Shown: positions 26,015 through 39,004, counted from the first letter of the stretch. The stretch is 64,000 nucleotides of DNA from Sycobia sp. Sy_11 (GCA_018907035.1 JACCIC010000001.1:5128001-5192000), one strand, 5' to 3'. Program-made: numbers and translations. The notes: generated by a model from the letters alone, not told the origin.

Positions 26015-26760
26015 TGTGGAGTGTGATGCCTGGTAGTACAGGGAGACGAATGATCCTAATGTTATCGAACCCGCGACCTTGTGAAAGGGATTCTCTACTG
26101 AAGGACCTGTTACTTAAAAGGAATGTTTTTAATGATGAGACTGCATACAATCGTGTCGCGAAAGAGAGGGTTGTATGAAAAGAAAGTTTATCAATTTAAT
26201 TGATAGTTCTTTACAATAGATATCAGTTGGATAGTTCAGACTGCGGCCACAACTCAGATTTGAGATGCGTTCTCTGACTTATTCGCAAGTACCGAATCAA
26301 TGGGATTAGAACAGATTCGTGTAATAAATAACGTGCGATAAGATTCTGTATATATATATAAGGGTGTACGATTTACGTACTGGTAGTATCGTCTTAAGCT
26401 AGTGATGCAAATTCCACGGAATGGTGATTGAGTGACTTACTGTTCTATTCAAGGACATTTTTTACCTCCAGGATTTACCATCTAGTCTCTGCCGTCAAGT
26501 CGGGATACAGCGGCACCACTGTGCAAACATGCCGGACGTGCAGTACACATCCGAATGTGTATGGAATATACCTATCTTGCCGAATACACTGTGCCGAAAT
26601 CTTGGTAAATGGCTTGTGATTATGAATGGCCATTCAATTTAGATTTGTTTTTCTAGCGCAAGTGCTAAGTGGGCGCCTGAGTTTCGGGAGCGTAGTCCGT
26701 ATATTAAATTACTTAATAAAGTTTATTTAATATTGTAATATTGCGCTGAGTTTGTTTATT
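26015..26760 (+). other. Promoter-like island, possible solo LTR or TE relic
   Basis: A block of higher GC starting TGTGGAGTGTGATG, with a TATA-like TATATATATAAGGG at about 26346 and an AATAAAG signal at about 26715 some 370 bp later. That is the spacing of promoter and poly(A) signal in an LTR. A minus-strand segment (about 26110-26060) has a B-box-like GGGTTCGATAAC. I cannot find a second copy, a matching target duplication or a clear CA end, so this stays a guess. The 63-residue frame at 26428 has no recognisable domain. Confidence 0.25.
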
Positions 26761-29243
26761 TAAAAATTTTCATTCCTTTATGCTTATTTCTTTATTAGCT
26801 TACACACTTGCGTCTCCATTTGTTCAAATTCAAAATTCTATTGTATATATTATAATATAATAATTATCCTTATGATATACATTTACTATTTATATAATTT
26901 TGAAAAAATAGAATAACTTTTGAACTATTTGCCTTCAAACAATAAGCATAATTTTCTAATTTTATTTAAATATTGAAATTCGGTCAAATGTTAATATTTT
27001 ATTGAAATGTTATTATTCTCAATTAACGTGTCAATAATAATTTAAGGAACTGATCAAAAAATTGGAAATATTTAAAAAACACAGTCACCTTGAAGACGTA
27101 TCACAGTTTAAAAAATGTTCAAAAAATGCTTCTAGTTCCCTCAAAATTTGATTTGTAGTTGATAAAGCGGCAAGATACATTTATTACGATATTATAAAAG
27201 TTCTTGTCAAACATAACTAGTCTTCAAACTAATCATTATAATTTAAAACATGTTCTTTTGAGAAGTCAGAATCTTTTATTATCCCTTGCACTTTGCTTAA
27301 CAAATATAAATAAAAGAAAAATTAATATCTTTGGAATAATTGTTTTGTTATTTATTGTTCATCAGAAATTACTCACAATATCGAGTAAAAGTATATCCAG
27401 AAATGTGTTTTATGCACTAGTAAGTTGGAGAACGCGGGTTTGCCGTGCAGTGTACGAAGTGTTATCTGGCGTAATATAAGAGAAGATAGTTGGTCTAGTA
27501 GAATTATAGCAAATGAGACTGAGTAGCTAAACAATCGTGACAATTAATGATAAATGTATTTTTGACTTTTAAAAACATTTAAAGAACATCTTGTTTACTT
27601 AAATAATATTATACGTGTGCATATTATAAACAAGTACTATAAACTTTTTACTATAAAGAGTATGTAGTAGTATAAGAGTGTATAGAGTATATACTTTTCA
27701 AAAAATAGCGTCCAGTTACAAAATTAGTCATTTTTTGACTTTTGACACTACTGTCCCTTGAAGATGTGATACATTTTTAAAAATTTATATACTATGATAT
27801 AAAAATATGTCGTACTATAATACTTCCATCTAATCAGATTATATGGTAACAACTTATTTTACGAAATATTAAATATTTTCATGTATCATATTAGGTTGGA
27901 TTTAAATTTTCATTAAATATCACGGCAACAATATTAAAAGTAATATAAAGGTATCTCACTGAAAAAAACAGATCTCTTATTATCAGTAGATAAATATACA
28001 TATATATATATAGTAAAAATTTTAGATTAGAGATTATCTCAGCATAAAGGAAGCTGCTAACCTACAATTTCAAATGCCAATATAAATTGATAACAACAAG
28101 TGAGTAAGATTTCAAAAAGACTTCGAAATATTCTGCTGTTCATAAAATATGAATTCCATTATCTAGTTATTACTATCTTCCGTGTAGGAAAGCAGAAAAT
28201 CGAAATTCTTAGTGTAGCTGTATCATTTTAATCATTAACATAACTAGGACAGCAGATATTTTACCAACTCAAAGTAAATGTAATTCTCTTAAAACAAAGC
28301 TTTAAATGTAATTTATTCTTATTGTTTTTCGTGGAAACATTATAATAGTAAATTACTGCTATTATGATTTACGTGATATCTAGTCATTATATATACATAT
28401 ATGATCATCAAAGTTTATATTTTTGCATAGCACATGAAAATATTTTCATCTATAACATATACGAGACTGAATTTGAAATAAAACTTTGAGAAATATGATT
28501 ATAAGTCTTACAGGATACGATAATTGTGGAAAGTCAAATATATCATTTTAAACGGTAGATAAAATAGGCAATAAAATTTAGTGAAACAAGTTTACATAAA
28601 AAATTAAAATTTTAAAAGCACTTAAGTCGTTTCACAAAGCGGTAGGTTACATATCGACATATTTAGTAAACGACTAAGGCAAATTTGTAGACTTTAATTT
28701 ATAAGAAGTTTTCAAGAAAAAATAGTTATTAAAAAGAACTTAAAAGTAGAAAGAATCTAGTCTTCACATTTAGTTTAATCGCCTACAAGCATGTATGTTA
28801 GATTATTATTTTTTTCAAGTGTCTATGAAATTTTATTTTTCTGATTTCATTCTGATTCTTTATAAAAAAACTAAATTTTATTGATTTAAACTGTTGAACG
28901 ATAAATACAAATCAAGTGCAAGACTTCTTAGAATCATTTCACTGCCGTTGTATTGAGTAAATGTCGAACATCACGATGATAACTTATTCTTATTGGATGA
29001 CATGTAAGCCAAACAATAAGGAGATAGTATACGACGTGTATATAATTTATATTTCAGCATATTAATACGTCACTGGTACTCTATTGTAAGAGTATTGCTG
29101 AAAAGGTGATGGGATATTATAAAAAATAAATAACGAATACATGAATAGCTTATTATTTCTTATTTAAATTGACTTTTATTAGAGTGGATAAATAGAGAAT
29201 AGTATTAGTTTTCCTTACTGTAGTAAGAGTTAGCTATGAAAAA

Positions 29244-29307
29244 ATGTTGTATTTTGAAACAAAATTATTTCTTTGCGTAATAGCTGGTTTTTATTTCATC
29301 AATAATG
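29244..29307 (+). CDS. Signal-peptide exon of protease gene 2
   Basis: Sixty-four bases coding a Met start, a hydrophobic core (LFLCVIAGFYF) and INNG, ending in a GTAAGT donor in phase 1. An upstream ATG at 29236 is out of frame and meets a stop, so 29244 is chosen. Length and phase equal the gene 3 signal exon. The link to exon 2 crosses a 4-kb intron and is inferred from phase and parallel structure. Confidence 0.65.
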
Positions 29308-32300
29308 GTAAGTATTTATTAATTTTATGTTTACTTTTATCGACCATCAGGTGTACTTACTTATGCTCACAGCAATGGTAAATTCTTTTCAAAGAACCAC
29401 TGTTAGCGTTACTACTTGTACTAACGCTTGTGTGTGTACTTAGTCTTAACTTTTTAACAATTGGGAAAATTATACGCTGTAGATACAATATTATTATAAA
29501 TCTATATTGCTATAGAAGGTTCTCCCAATGTGTGAAAAATAAAAAGACTAATATTTGCAAATCAAAAATCCGTACTTTTAAAGTTACATTCTATGTTAAA
29601 TTTATCAACCTTTAGTATGCTTTTACCTATTTTGAAATATATAAAAACACTATTTACTTCAAAATTAAATGCCTAAAAAAAGTATATAAATTATAATTAT
29701 ATTTCATTTAGGAAAATTCATGTTTTAGTATATCTTTAAAATAATGCTATTTAGGTAGCATCTTAATCTTCTGTTTGCGCGAATGGTCAGTATTTGGCTA
29801 CTGTATTTTCCACGACAGACGTAAACCTCTTCATACTTTTTATTCACACACGCGAAGTTATTATTTCAACTGCTCACTTGAATAGCATCCATATGAGTCT
29901 TCTTTTCTTCGATGGCATGTGTGACTGATGCCTTGCCTTTGTATATTTGAATCGGTTGAGTGAATGTATATTTTAAACAGTATACGATACACGTTTCGTT
30001 TACTTTAACACTGACTATACAAATAATTTCTTTAGAACGGATCAATGCTTTTTAACATTAAAAATATATTGTGTGGCCAAGTGCAAATGCAAGAGAGAAT
30101 TAATCAACATGTATTGATACTTTATTCTTACTCTTTACTTTAGAACTTATCAAAAAGTAACCAGTTTTTTTATTTATCTATTGAAAATTTTTTTGTTTTC
30201 ATTGTTTTTGAGTCTCTTCCTTTCTAAATGTGTAATTAATACCTTTTACGAGGTTGTGAATGATTACGAGGTTTCCCAGAATTCTAATTCCGGCATGTAA
30301 CTCGGCATGGATAGTAATGATAAGCTAAGAAGATTCTATATAAGTAATTATCAATATGATGATTAATCACGGTCAAATGGAAAGGGCAAGCATCTCTTAA
30401 ATAAATTTATATTGTACTGATGGATTTTTTTATGTAAAGTTAAAGTAATGCCATCTTTTCACATTTTTATAGCTTTGACTGTTTCCTACAATGTTATTCT
30501 TTGATTTCATTCTATTGATCAGTATATACTGACTTTATTCTGTTACTTAATATATAGATGTATTGACTTGTATATAACATTTTGAAGATATTCATATTTT
30601 TGAGATTTACAAACATGTTTAAATTTATTTGTCCAACTGTAAATAGTTGAACATACTAGTTTAGATTTACTCTTAAGTTTTTTTCTAGGTCAACTTTGAG
30701 ATATTTCGCTGAAGCTCCATTAAATTAGATATGTATTTCATCGCTCAGAACTCAATTTTTCCATTATTATAAATCAAAAAAAGTTATTTAATTTAATAAA
30801 TTGCAAATTATATTAGTAATACAATAATTTGATCGATTTTTATCATACTTTAGTGTAATTTTAGTTGCAAATAACGCTTGTTGTAAAAAATTATGTCACA
30901 ACATTTTTTAAAATGTCAATTTCCTTTAATTTTAAACATTTTTAATGATGTTAAATATTTTTAAGAAAAGTTGTTTATAATTTGCATTTTTTATCAGACA
31001 ATGGACTATCAGAACAGAGATCCGTTAAATTAAACTCATGAAATCACCATCTTTTATTCTAAAATCCACTGTCATAAAAAATATCACAATTTTTTACTAG
31101 TTTTCGTCGACAATACTTGGTTGTGTAAGTGATTTTTTGCATATATTTACTTTGTTTTCTCATACTCTGACTACTGAAATAATGTTGCAATTTTGAACGA
31201 GCGCGCGACACTAAAGCCAATTATAGTACGAGCGTTGCTCTATACAACTCGCAAAGGGTTGCATTTATCAATATTCTAAACGACTCGCTTCCTCTCTTCC
31301 TCTTCCTCTCTTTCTCTCGCTCTGTTCAGTCTTTTTCCAGGCGCCTTGACGGATAGCTTGTTCAAGCTCTTCGCTGCTGCGCTCTACTCATTCGCGTAAC
31401 ACCCCCGAGCAAACAAAAATCAATGGCGGTATTTTTGCGTACCGTTGCCAGGCTATATATATATAGGAGGTTTACTCTTGTCATCATTACTATTAATGAA
31501 ATTAATTATTATATTTCTCTTATTTTCACAAACTGGCCTCTCTATTATTTGATTTCTGTTCTGGATAGGTGAGGCTAGAAATACATTATGAACTTTTGAT
31601 TTTAGGTTGTTTTAAACATTTATTTTAGAGGCTACGAAATGTGGTTTTGATGAAAAGTTTGAATCTGTGAGTAAGTCAATTGTCAGCTGGCGATGTTATC
31701 CCCCGTAGTTGTTTATTTTCCCCCTTTGCAGAGTCTCGAATGCGAAATACAAATTTTAAATTTCTGTGATTTTACATCTTAATTGAACACCTTTAACCAT
31801 TTTCGTTTTTAGATTATTATGATATATTTATTTTAATTTCTTTTATTAAAACATATGATCTTTCGCATTTGAAATTTCATTTTTTAAACATTTGATAGCA
31901 ACTTTCTAACTTCAACTTTTTTTGTATAACATAAGATTATATATTTCTTGATAAAATTTTCTCTTATTTATTCGTAAATTAGTATTTAATATATGCCTGC
32001 TGCTCCCAACGATAAGAGTCATCAAAAAATTTTCTTGAATTTTATTTCCCGAACCTCTTTCTGTTGCAATCAAGTTATTTTATTTAAATTAAAAAATTTT
32101 CACCTATCACCCGCTTTGCATTTACAAATTCTAAGTAAATTTTCAATTAACACTATTTTAACACTAATTTAATAATAAAAAATAATTTTTAAATTTATAT
32201 TCAGAATTAACATTTTTTATAATAAAACTAAATAATTATAAATTATTTTTATTCTATTATATAAATATAAATTAATAAATATTTTTTCATTGATCTTACA

Positions 32301-35300
32301 GTCCAATCAAATCAATCGAAAACAATACATAACAATATCAACACATATCTACATCAACAATAATACATCAATATACAAAAATAATAAAAATAAAAATTAA
32401 AATTAAAAATTATGACAGTCAGACTGTCTTTGTACACAGTCGCCCCCGTAGACTAATCTGAAAATAAAATATTAGCTGAAACAAGTTTTGTTAGTAACGT
32501 GCAACCTGACTATCCCCAACACCCTTACCTAATTGAAGATCCATTCCAACGTTTCGAACTCCCTACGGCTCCTCATCAGGGACTAAACTAAACCTTATAG
32601 TCTAATCCATATATACCTTATCCCCACTACCAAATTTAGTAAATTAAATCTAAATTCCCCCTCTACACAAATTTTTCAGAACCAATCAATTTAATAAGGA
32701 ATGATAAACATTGTCCAATTTACTAGACTCTAACATGCAATTCATATTATTCTGATTCTTGGAAATGTGAATGCTTTCAAGACTCTCTCTTTTATACTTA
32801 CAATTATTTATACTAACAATGCTATAGTTTTATACTAACAATACTTCTTTAAACCGGAAGTAATATGTGCGCTACGGAAGACCAATGAAAAAGAAATATT
32901 TATTAATTTGTATATAAGCAGTGGAGAAAAGTACAATTAAAGTATATAAATATACTTTCTCATTTTTTCAAAATATATCACAAATAGTTTATAACATGAA
33001 TATCAATGAAAGAATTAAAACTATAATAAATTTATACTGAAAATAATACCTGGTTCATAATATTTAAAGCTACATTTTAGACTAATATAGCATTTTATTT
33101 CATGTTAATCGTATATACATATAAAATTTAGAATATATTAAACATCACTTTTATGTAATACAAAACAATTTTATATGTAATATGAAGTTACAGTTCGCTT
33201 TCTTTTTCATTAATTGTAAAAAGAACTGGATAGCCTGTAACATAAATGAATAAGAACAGAAAAACTCTTTAAAATATACAATTTTTTTCACTATAGTTTC
33301 AACATTGTACATGGAAGATTTGAGGGGTGGTGAATTTGCAAAAAAGTTTACCTTCCAATACCATGTTTTAATTTTAAAGACACTACCATCTTGGAAAGAT
33401 GGGCAGTTACAATGTGGTGGTGGTATTATTTCTCAAAAATTTGTACTATCTGCTGCTCATTGCTTCGTTACAAGTATTGACAAGCCCAAGAATTATTCAT
33501 TTTTCATTACAGCAGGTTTAACAAATATAAATAGTACATACAAAATTAGTACATTTATTAATAGAATTTATATACCCTTCTATAAACCGGAATTGGCTAC
33601 GAATGATATAGCAGTATCAGAGGTAAGAATACTTAAATTATAAATATTTATGATTGTTTTTATTGGGTCAATAGCTAACTCTTGAGCACATAGTATATAA
33701 TGTATGCTTGAAATTAAAATCATACTGAAGAACAAAAAGGCTAGTTTTAGTCGGCACTCCCAAACATCTCTGCTTTTTGGCCTAATGAAAATAAGGCGTA
33801 AGCAAAAGTTTGCAGGACCAAGAGGTTCCTATAAGTAGTAAGAATTTTAAGTGTCATATCAATATTCAAAGTAAATTCAAAAAGAACAGAAAATATTTAT
33901 TATTCAAAATGCTAGTTTATAAATTTGGAGGGCCATCTATGAAAGCTCTAATCAATGCCAATTTTTGGAAACTTTTCAATTTGCTAATTTTTCGTTACTG
34001 ATTTGATGATGTTCGTTTTTTTATTATTTATAGAGGCAAAACTTTAATCATTTTCACATTAGTAGACATATTCATTTCATATACCAAGAAGTACTAAAAA
34101 TTAATTCAATTAGATTAGACATTTACTATTATCATTTTCAGTAATGCGAACATTGTACATAAAATTAGGTTGAAGAGCTTTAGTTAGTTTGTAAAATTCC
34201 CAATGGAGATACTTTTATGTTTATATTTTCTGATAAAATATTTAAATAGCATATTGTTTAAGGTTCGTAAAAGAAGTGACTTAGTCTCTTACTACTTTTG
34301 AGTTTTTGAATTATTAGCAATAATTTTGCTTATTTTCTTTATTATCGCACCAAAACTCATACTGACATAGATTATCAAGAACAGTGTTCCTTCTAGTATT
34401 GTTTGGTCTAATCAATAATCGTTTGATTAGTCTCTAATTATTAAAGAGAACTCTTGATACAAATAAATATTGGAAATTAATAAGAAATAATTTACCAATA
34501 CATAGAGAATTTAGGTTGCACCATGTTGAGATTGTGGCTTCAGAAAGACGGTCGAATTTGATTCTTAATCTCAGTGCTAACACTAGTCAGAAATAATGAT
34601 GTGAACACGAAAAGTTTTGTATCGTCATTCGTAAGTAAGGAAACTTGCATTCACGACAGAATGCCTGATTCAACGAATTCAAACTTTGACGCATAGTTAT
34701 ACGTTTCATACTACATTACGAGTGAAATCGGACTGATATATGACAAAGGTCACGTGTTAACAGTTCCTCAAATACTATGGCCATTTTCATGTATATCTGC
34801 ATACCTAATTTATGTTCGAAAATTTCACGCGAGCGGCTGCAAGACGGATGTTGCTCCAAATGTTCACGTACCTAACCATGCCATTGGGATTGAGACTTGA
34901 GCAGCCAATCTCTGCAAATCCACCCCCTCCCATTATTTCAATCCGCTCCGACTATGTAGTTTTTTCCAATAACCATAAATTCTTAAAGGCGAACCATCCG
35001 ATTGGAGTCTTAGATTTTTTAATAGCCGCCAACTCAATATTATTACTGCAGTTAGCTAACACTATTCGTCCTGAATAGCTTTTGTACGTACATTTGGCTT
35101 CAATTTAACAAGTAAATTCGAAGGTATCAATAAAATTTAACCACCTCGTACAGCTATGATCTATAATTTATAGTTGTGAGAAATACGAGGGTGGATTGTT
35201 TGAAATAAGTTTCCGGCCTGACCAAGAAATAGCGCCACTAGGCCTACCTTGAGGTGGCGTTCTATAGTACAATCCTTATATAGCTTGTAGCTATAGTTTC

Positions 35301-37416
35301 AGTTCGATCAGCTATGCTAATTTAGGTTTGAAAGCACGCTGAACAAGACGCCTCTGTATTTCGTAAAAATGGAAAGGCTGGAAATCGTGCTGTCATCAAA
35401 TACTTTTATTTGAAGGGGTTAACGCCGAAGGAAATTAAAGAAGAGATGGACTCAACACTGGGGACATCCTCCCCATCATATTCAAGTGTTAAGTAGTGGG
35501 TTTCCGAGTTTAAAAAGGGTCGTGTGAGCACCTCTGATGAGCCTCGCTCAGGACGCCCCATTGAGGTCACAACTTCAGATATGATCGAAAAAATCCATCA
35601 AGCAGTGCTGAAAGACCGCAGATTCAAAGTGCGTGAGATAGCTGATGATCATATGAACGTGTACAAAATATTTTGCACCAACATTTGTATATGACAAAGC
35701 TCTGTGCAAGATGGGTACCGCGTTTGCTAACAGTCGACCAAAAATTGATTCGAAAGAAGATTTTTACCGCCAATTTGACGTTGTATAAGCGTAATCCAAG
35801 CGAATTTTTGCGTCGATTTGTAACCGTTGACGAAACTTGAGTCCACCACTACACTCCTGAAACCAAACAACAGTCTAAACAGTGGATTGGACCAGAGGAA
35901 CCAACTCCAAAGAAGGTAAAAACAATTTTTTCAGCGAACAAGGTTATGGCTACTGTTTTTTTGGGATACAGAAGGTAGTATATACATTGATTACCTTGAA
36001 AAGGGTAAAACTATCACTGGTCAATACTACGCAGACTTATTGAGCCACGAAGTGAAAATTAAACGACCTCATTTGGCGAAGAAAAAAATCTTGTTTCATC
36101 ACGATACGCATCAGCGCATACGTCAATCGTTGCGATGGCTAAAATCAACGATCTGAAGTTTGAATTGATACCGCACCCTCCCTATTCTATAGACCTAGCT
36201 TCGAGTGACTATTATCTGTTTCCTAACCTCAAAAATGGCTTGGCGGTAAGAGATTTGCGGACAATGAAGAAGTAATCGAAGCTGTAAATGAGTATTTTGA
36301 GGAGCTTGACGAATCAGTCTATAGAGATGGCATTGCTAGACTAGATCGCCGCTATGAGAAATGTATGAGCCTTGGAAGAGATTATGTTGAGAAATAAAAA
36401 AAATTCTTAAAAACTTTGTGTTTCTTGGTCAGGCCGGAAACTTATCAATCTACCCTCGTATGAATTTATGTAGAAAATGGTATAAAATAGATAGATAAAA
36501 TAGAATGGTATAAAGTATAAAAAGAGATTATATAGCTATAACTAGACCATAAAGAAATTTTTAAATGGCCTCACAATATTTGTTCAAATCTCTTTTTTCC
36601 AATAATAAATTGAAAACTGTATAATAAAATAATAATAAAAACACGTTTATTTTTAGCTCGTCCATAAATTATCTGAATTGAACAGTGATTTTAAAATGAG
36701 CATACTGAAATTACCGTATCCTGAAGAATCATTTATTTTAGAGCAAGGTGTAGTGACTGGATTTGGATATAATATGGTTGATATTGGTATTAATTCTATT
36801 ACTGGGCAACAAGAAATACGAACAGGAAAATCAAGTGGATTATTAAAATATGGAAATGTTACGATCATAGATAACAAAAGGTGCAGAAGTCATCATCATT
36901 CCGTTGTAACTGTAATGCACATGTGTGCTATAATGAAGCCTATTATTCGGAGAGAGCCTGCGGGCATTTGTAAGGTGAGTAAAATGGATCACAAATGAAA
37001 AATTGAAAGTCTTATAAAATCTGTTTAGAAAAACATTACAATAGAATAATTTGTTTGAAAATGATAAATTAAAATTAGTTTTATTATCTTATATTTTGTT
37101 AAATTAATATATGAAAATTACCTACGAATTATGACTCATAATTACAATGGAATAAAATTAAAAACAAATTTTAGTGTGTGAAGAGTTTTTAAATTCAATT
37201 GTATGAATTTCTATAAATCGAATAACAAGTTTTCGAGAAATAAGGACAAGGAATACAGTTACATTTAATTCAATATATTTAAATTAGTCCTATATGATAA
37301 ATTTTTTTTGTTAAGATTCAAATATTTGACAAGAAATTTATTATCATTAAAATCAATATTAAATAATAAATTTATGAAAAGAACATTATTGTTTTTTTAC
37401 AAAAACTTTAGTATCA

Positions 37417-37465
<49 letters not shown>

Positions 37466-37780
37466 CCTATTATTAATTATTATTAACCTTTTTCAAAGAT
37501 AAATATTCATAGAAATTCTATAAATAATTTAAGACAAAACATCATTGTACGTTATGACTTTTTTTATATTTTCAATAATTTTTTGTAGTTCGATACGGGT
37601 GCACCACTTGTTATTAATAAAAAAATTGTTGGAATTTCATCGAGAAGAAATAGAAATTGTGATGACACTTTACGGGCAAGCATCTATACGAAAGTTTCGC
37701 ATTATACAAAATTCATAAAAGCCATTCTATCAGGGAATCCATTGTCGGGAACATATTCTTACCATAATAAAATTTACTGA
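29244..37780 (+). CDS. Serine protease homologue (S1 family, probable pseudoprotease), gene 2, four exons
   Basis: Exons 29244-29307, 33297-33622, 36657-36974 and 37589-37780 (about 300 residues), with the same intron phases (1, 0, 0) as gene 1. The signal peptide is followed by a short propeptide. Exon 2 has LSAAHC (His57) and NDIAVSE (Asp102). Exon 4 begins FDTGAP, so the catalytic Ser is Thr and Gly197 is Ala. The activation site reads DLRGGEF: Arg stands where Ile/Val must insert after cleavage. Both changes argue against normal peptidase activity, so it is best called a secreted S1 homologue; such proteins in insects act as cofactors in immune cascades or as venom components (family knowledge). 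Intron 1 contains foldback copy C and intron 2 contains a dead mariner. All splice sites are GT/AG and frames join cleanly, so it looks like a maintained gene rather than a relic. Confidence 0.82.
31190..31465. other. GC-richer patch inside intron 1 of gene 2
   Basis: Begins with a CGCGCGAC motif, holds a CTTCCTCT pyrimidine tract (about 31290-31325), and ends against a short TATATATATATA run. No coding frame recognised. It resembles the islets in the first 20 kb; it may be a regulatory or conserved non-coding block. Confidence 0.35.
32265..32940. mobile_element. Foldback element, copy C (one-armed)
   Basis: The left end matches copies A and B: TTAATAAATATTTTTT, TGATCTTACAGTCCAATC, short AATA/TAAAAA arrays, then CAGTCAGACTGTC and a CCCCCGTAGACT block, and the hammerhead-like loop. 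The opposite arm is missing. The far end is represented only by the outer terminus (AATTTGTATATAAGCAGT, then AAAGTACAATT) near 32905-32940, after about 290 bp of unrelated sequence. It sits in intron 1 of protease gene 2. The arrays are more degenerate than in copy B, so this looks like an older copy. Confidence 0.7.
32551..32579 (-). other. Hammerhead-ribozyme-like core in foldback copy C
   Basis: The minus strand again reads CTGATGA, then GAGCC/AGTTC around loop GTAGGG, then GAAAC, with conserved GTTGGA afterwards. Compared with copy B, stem II has one pair lost (C opposite A) and one wobble (G opposite U), so the differences are not compensatory. The proposed stem I base pairs next to the core (GTCC with GGAT) are kept with a wobble. 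Confidence 0.3.
35186..36458 (+). mobile_element. Mariner element, copy 1 (dead), in intron 2 of gene 2
   Basis: A 1273-bp Tc1/mariner element flanked by TA. Inverted ends read CGAGGGT...TTTCCGGCCTGACCAAG on the left and the complement at 36435-36458; the left end carries a small insertion. The transposase is broken. Conserved stretches are visible in different frames: KKGRVSTSDEPRSGRP, FLRRFVTVDET, HHYTPETKQQSKQW, HHD followed by HTSIVAMAK, and PPYSIDLASSDYYLF, which give the DD34D catalytic Asp residues. An in-frame TAG (35494) and TGA (35838, at the Trp of DETW) are shared with copy 2. A further base is missing near 36105 (GATACGC, where copy 2 has GATAACGC). Confidence 0.92.
36459..36562. 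repeat. 3' flank of mariner copy 1, duplicated with copy 2
   Basis: After the TA target site, about 102 bp (36461-36562) match 61025-61126 with no difference that I can see. This is not mariner sequence, so it shows that flanking DNA was copied along with the dead element. Confidence 0.85.
37420..37461. repeat. (TA)n microsatellite in intron 3 of gene 2
   Basis: About 42 bp of TA alternation. Confidence 0.95.
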
Positions 37781-39004
37781 CAGTGATTTAAAATGCTCAG
37801 ACGATAATAATATAATATTTACCATAATATAATTTATCAAAATATCATATAATTTATAACATATATAATATTTAAACATTCTGTAGTTTTACGTTTTGTA
37901 AGTTATACTTATTAGACTTCAGTTAAAGTTGGATTGTATTAGGAACACTTTATTACCATAATCCGGTATAATCCAGTAATATTGTAATATAGTTACAAAA
38001 GAGATTATATGTGTTAAGATAAAATTAGAAGATGATAGTAAAATACGTTCTCGTCACAGAATTATATTCCCGATAAATGATGGAATTACAAAAGTCTTAT
38101 GTCGATTCTCGCATACTATAAGTATAGGAATTTCAAGTATTTTGAAACAATTGTATTTCACTGAAACAAGTAAATAAGTATGCTTTATAATATATCCGAA
38201 CTTTATTACACGAGTAATATTAATATTGGTGCCCTTTTAATTCAATATAATTCCTAATTTTATGGCATTTAAATTATTTTCTTAAATCAAACTTTTTTAA
38301 TTTTGTAAGATCTGACAGAAATAAATAGTATTAAAAAATTTTTAAATATTTATTTTTGCAAATTTTTAATTCTAATAAAAAATAAATAAATTTTTAATAA
38401 ATGCCGATATGACTAAAACATTTTGAATTTCCTCTTTTCCTTTCCTTCTCGCCTCTTCGTTTCCGCGCCCACATAAGTAGTGTGCTACGTAGCTGATTTT
38501 TCCTCTTACTTCTTTTTATCACCACCGTGCCTTCGGGCGTTTTTGTGAAAGCTACTTACAGGTTCCTAATTGGAAATCATCGGAGCAATTGTTATTTTCG
38601 CTGCATGTATGGAGTACCAAATATTCCCCTCCATTTCTATCAAAATTATCAGGCCATACAGACTGAGGTTAGATTAGAAGTTGGGAGGGTGAAAACGTAC
38701 AAATTGTGAGAGTCAATCAATAATCAATAAGTAAAGTACGTTTTCTTATAATATACTTGTACAGTGCTAGACAGAGATTACAGATATATTGTGTACAGTA
38801 TACTATTGTATTATTATCGCAGCTAATACTGAACTATTGCTTGGATTGTAAAGAGGCATGCCATATGAAATGCGCGGAGATGAAGAAAGATTCTCCATAC
38901 GATCTGTGCCGTACAGAAATTTAGCATAGACATTGAGCTGTAAATTAAGGCCCTGCAGTACTGCAATGTACTACTGAGTTCAGGGGTGCTACTAGAGCAC
39001 AATT
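37781..39004. other. Intergenic region between gene 2 and the BEL element
   Basis: AT-rich 3' flank of gene 2, then a slightly GC-richer segment (38430-39000) with a 60-residue frame at 38527 that shows no domain. Nothing recognised. Confidence 0.5.

Larger units (their letters stand above)
24713..29243. other. Intergenic region between protease genes 1 and 2
   Basis: AT-rich, with a (TA)n array (25478-25527) and one GC-richer island (26015-26760, listed separately). No further protease exon is visible: I find no AAHC or DSGGP-type motif here. Confidence 0.55.

Noticed and set aside
26060..26110. tRNA-like B-box on the minus strand
   Set aside because: No convincing cloverleaf: acceptor and D arms do not pair and the anticodon arm has the wrong loop size.
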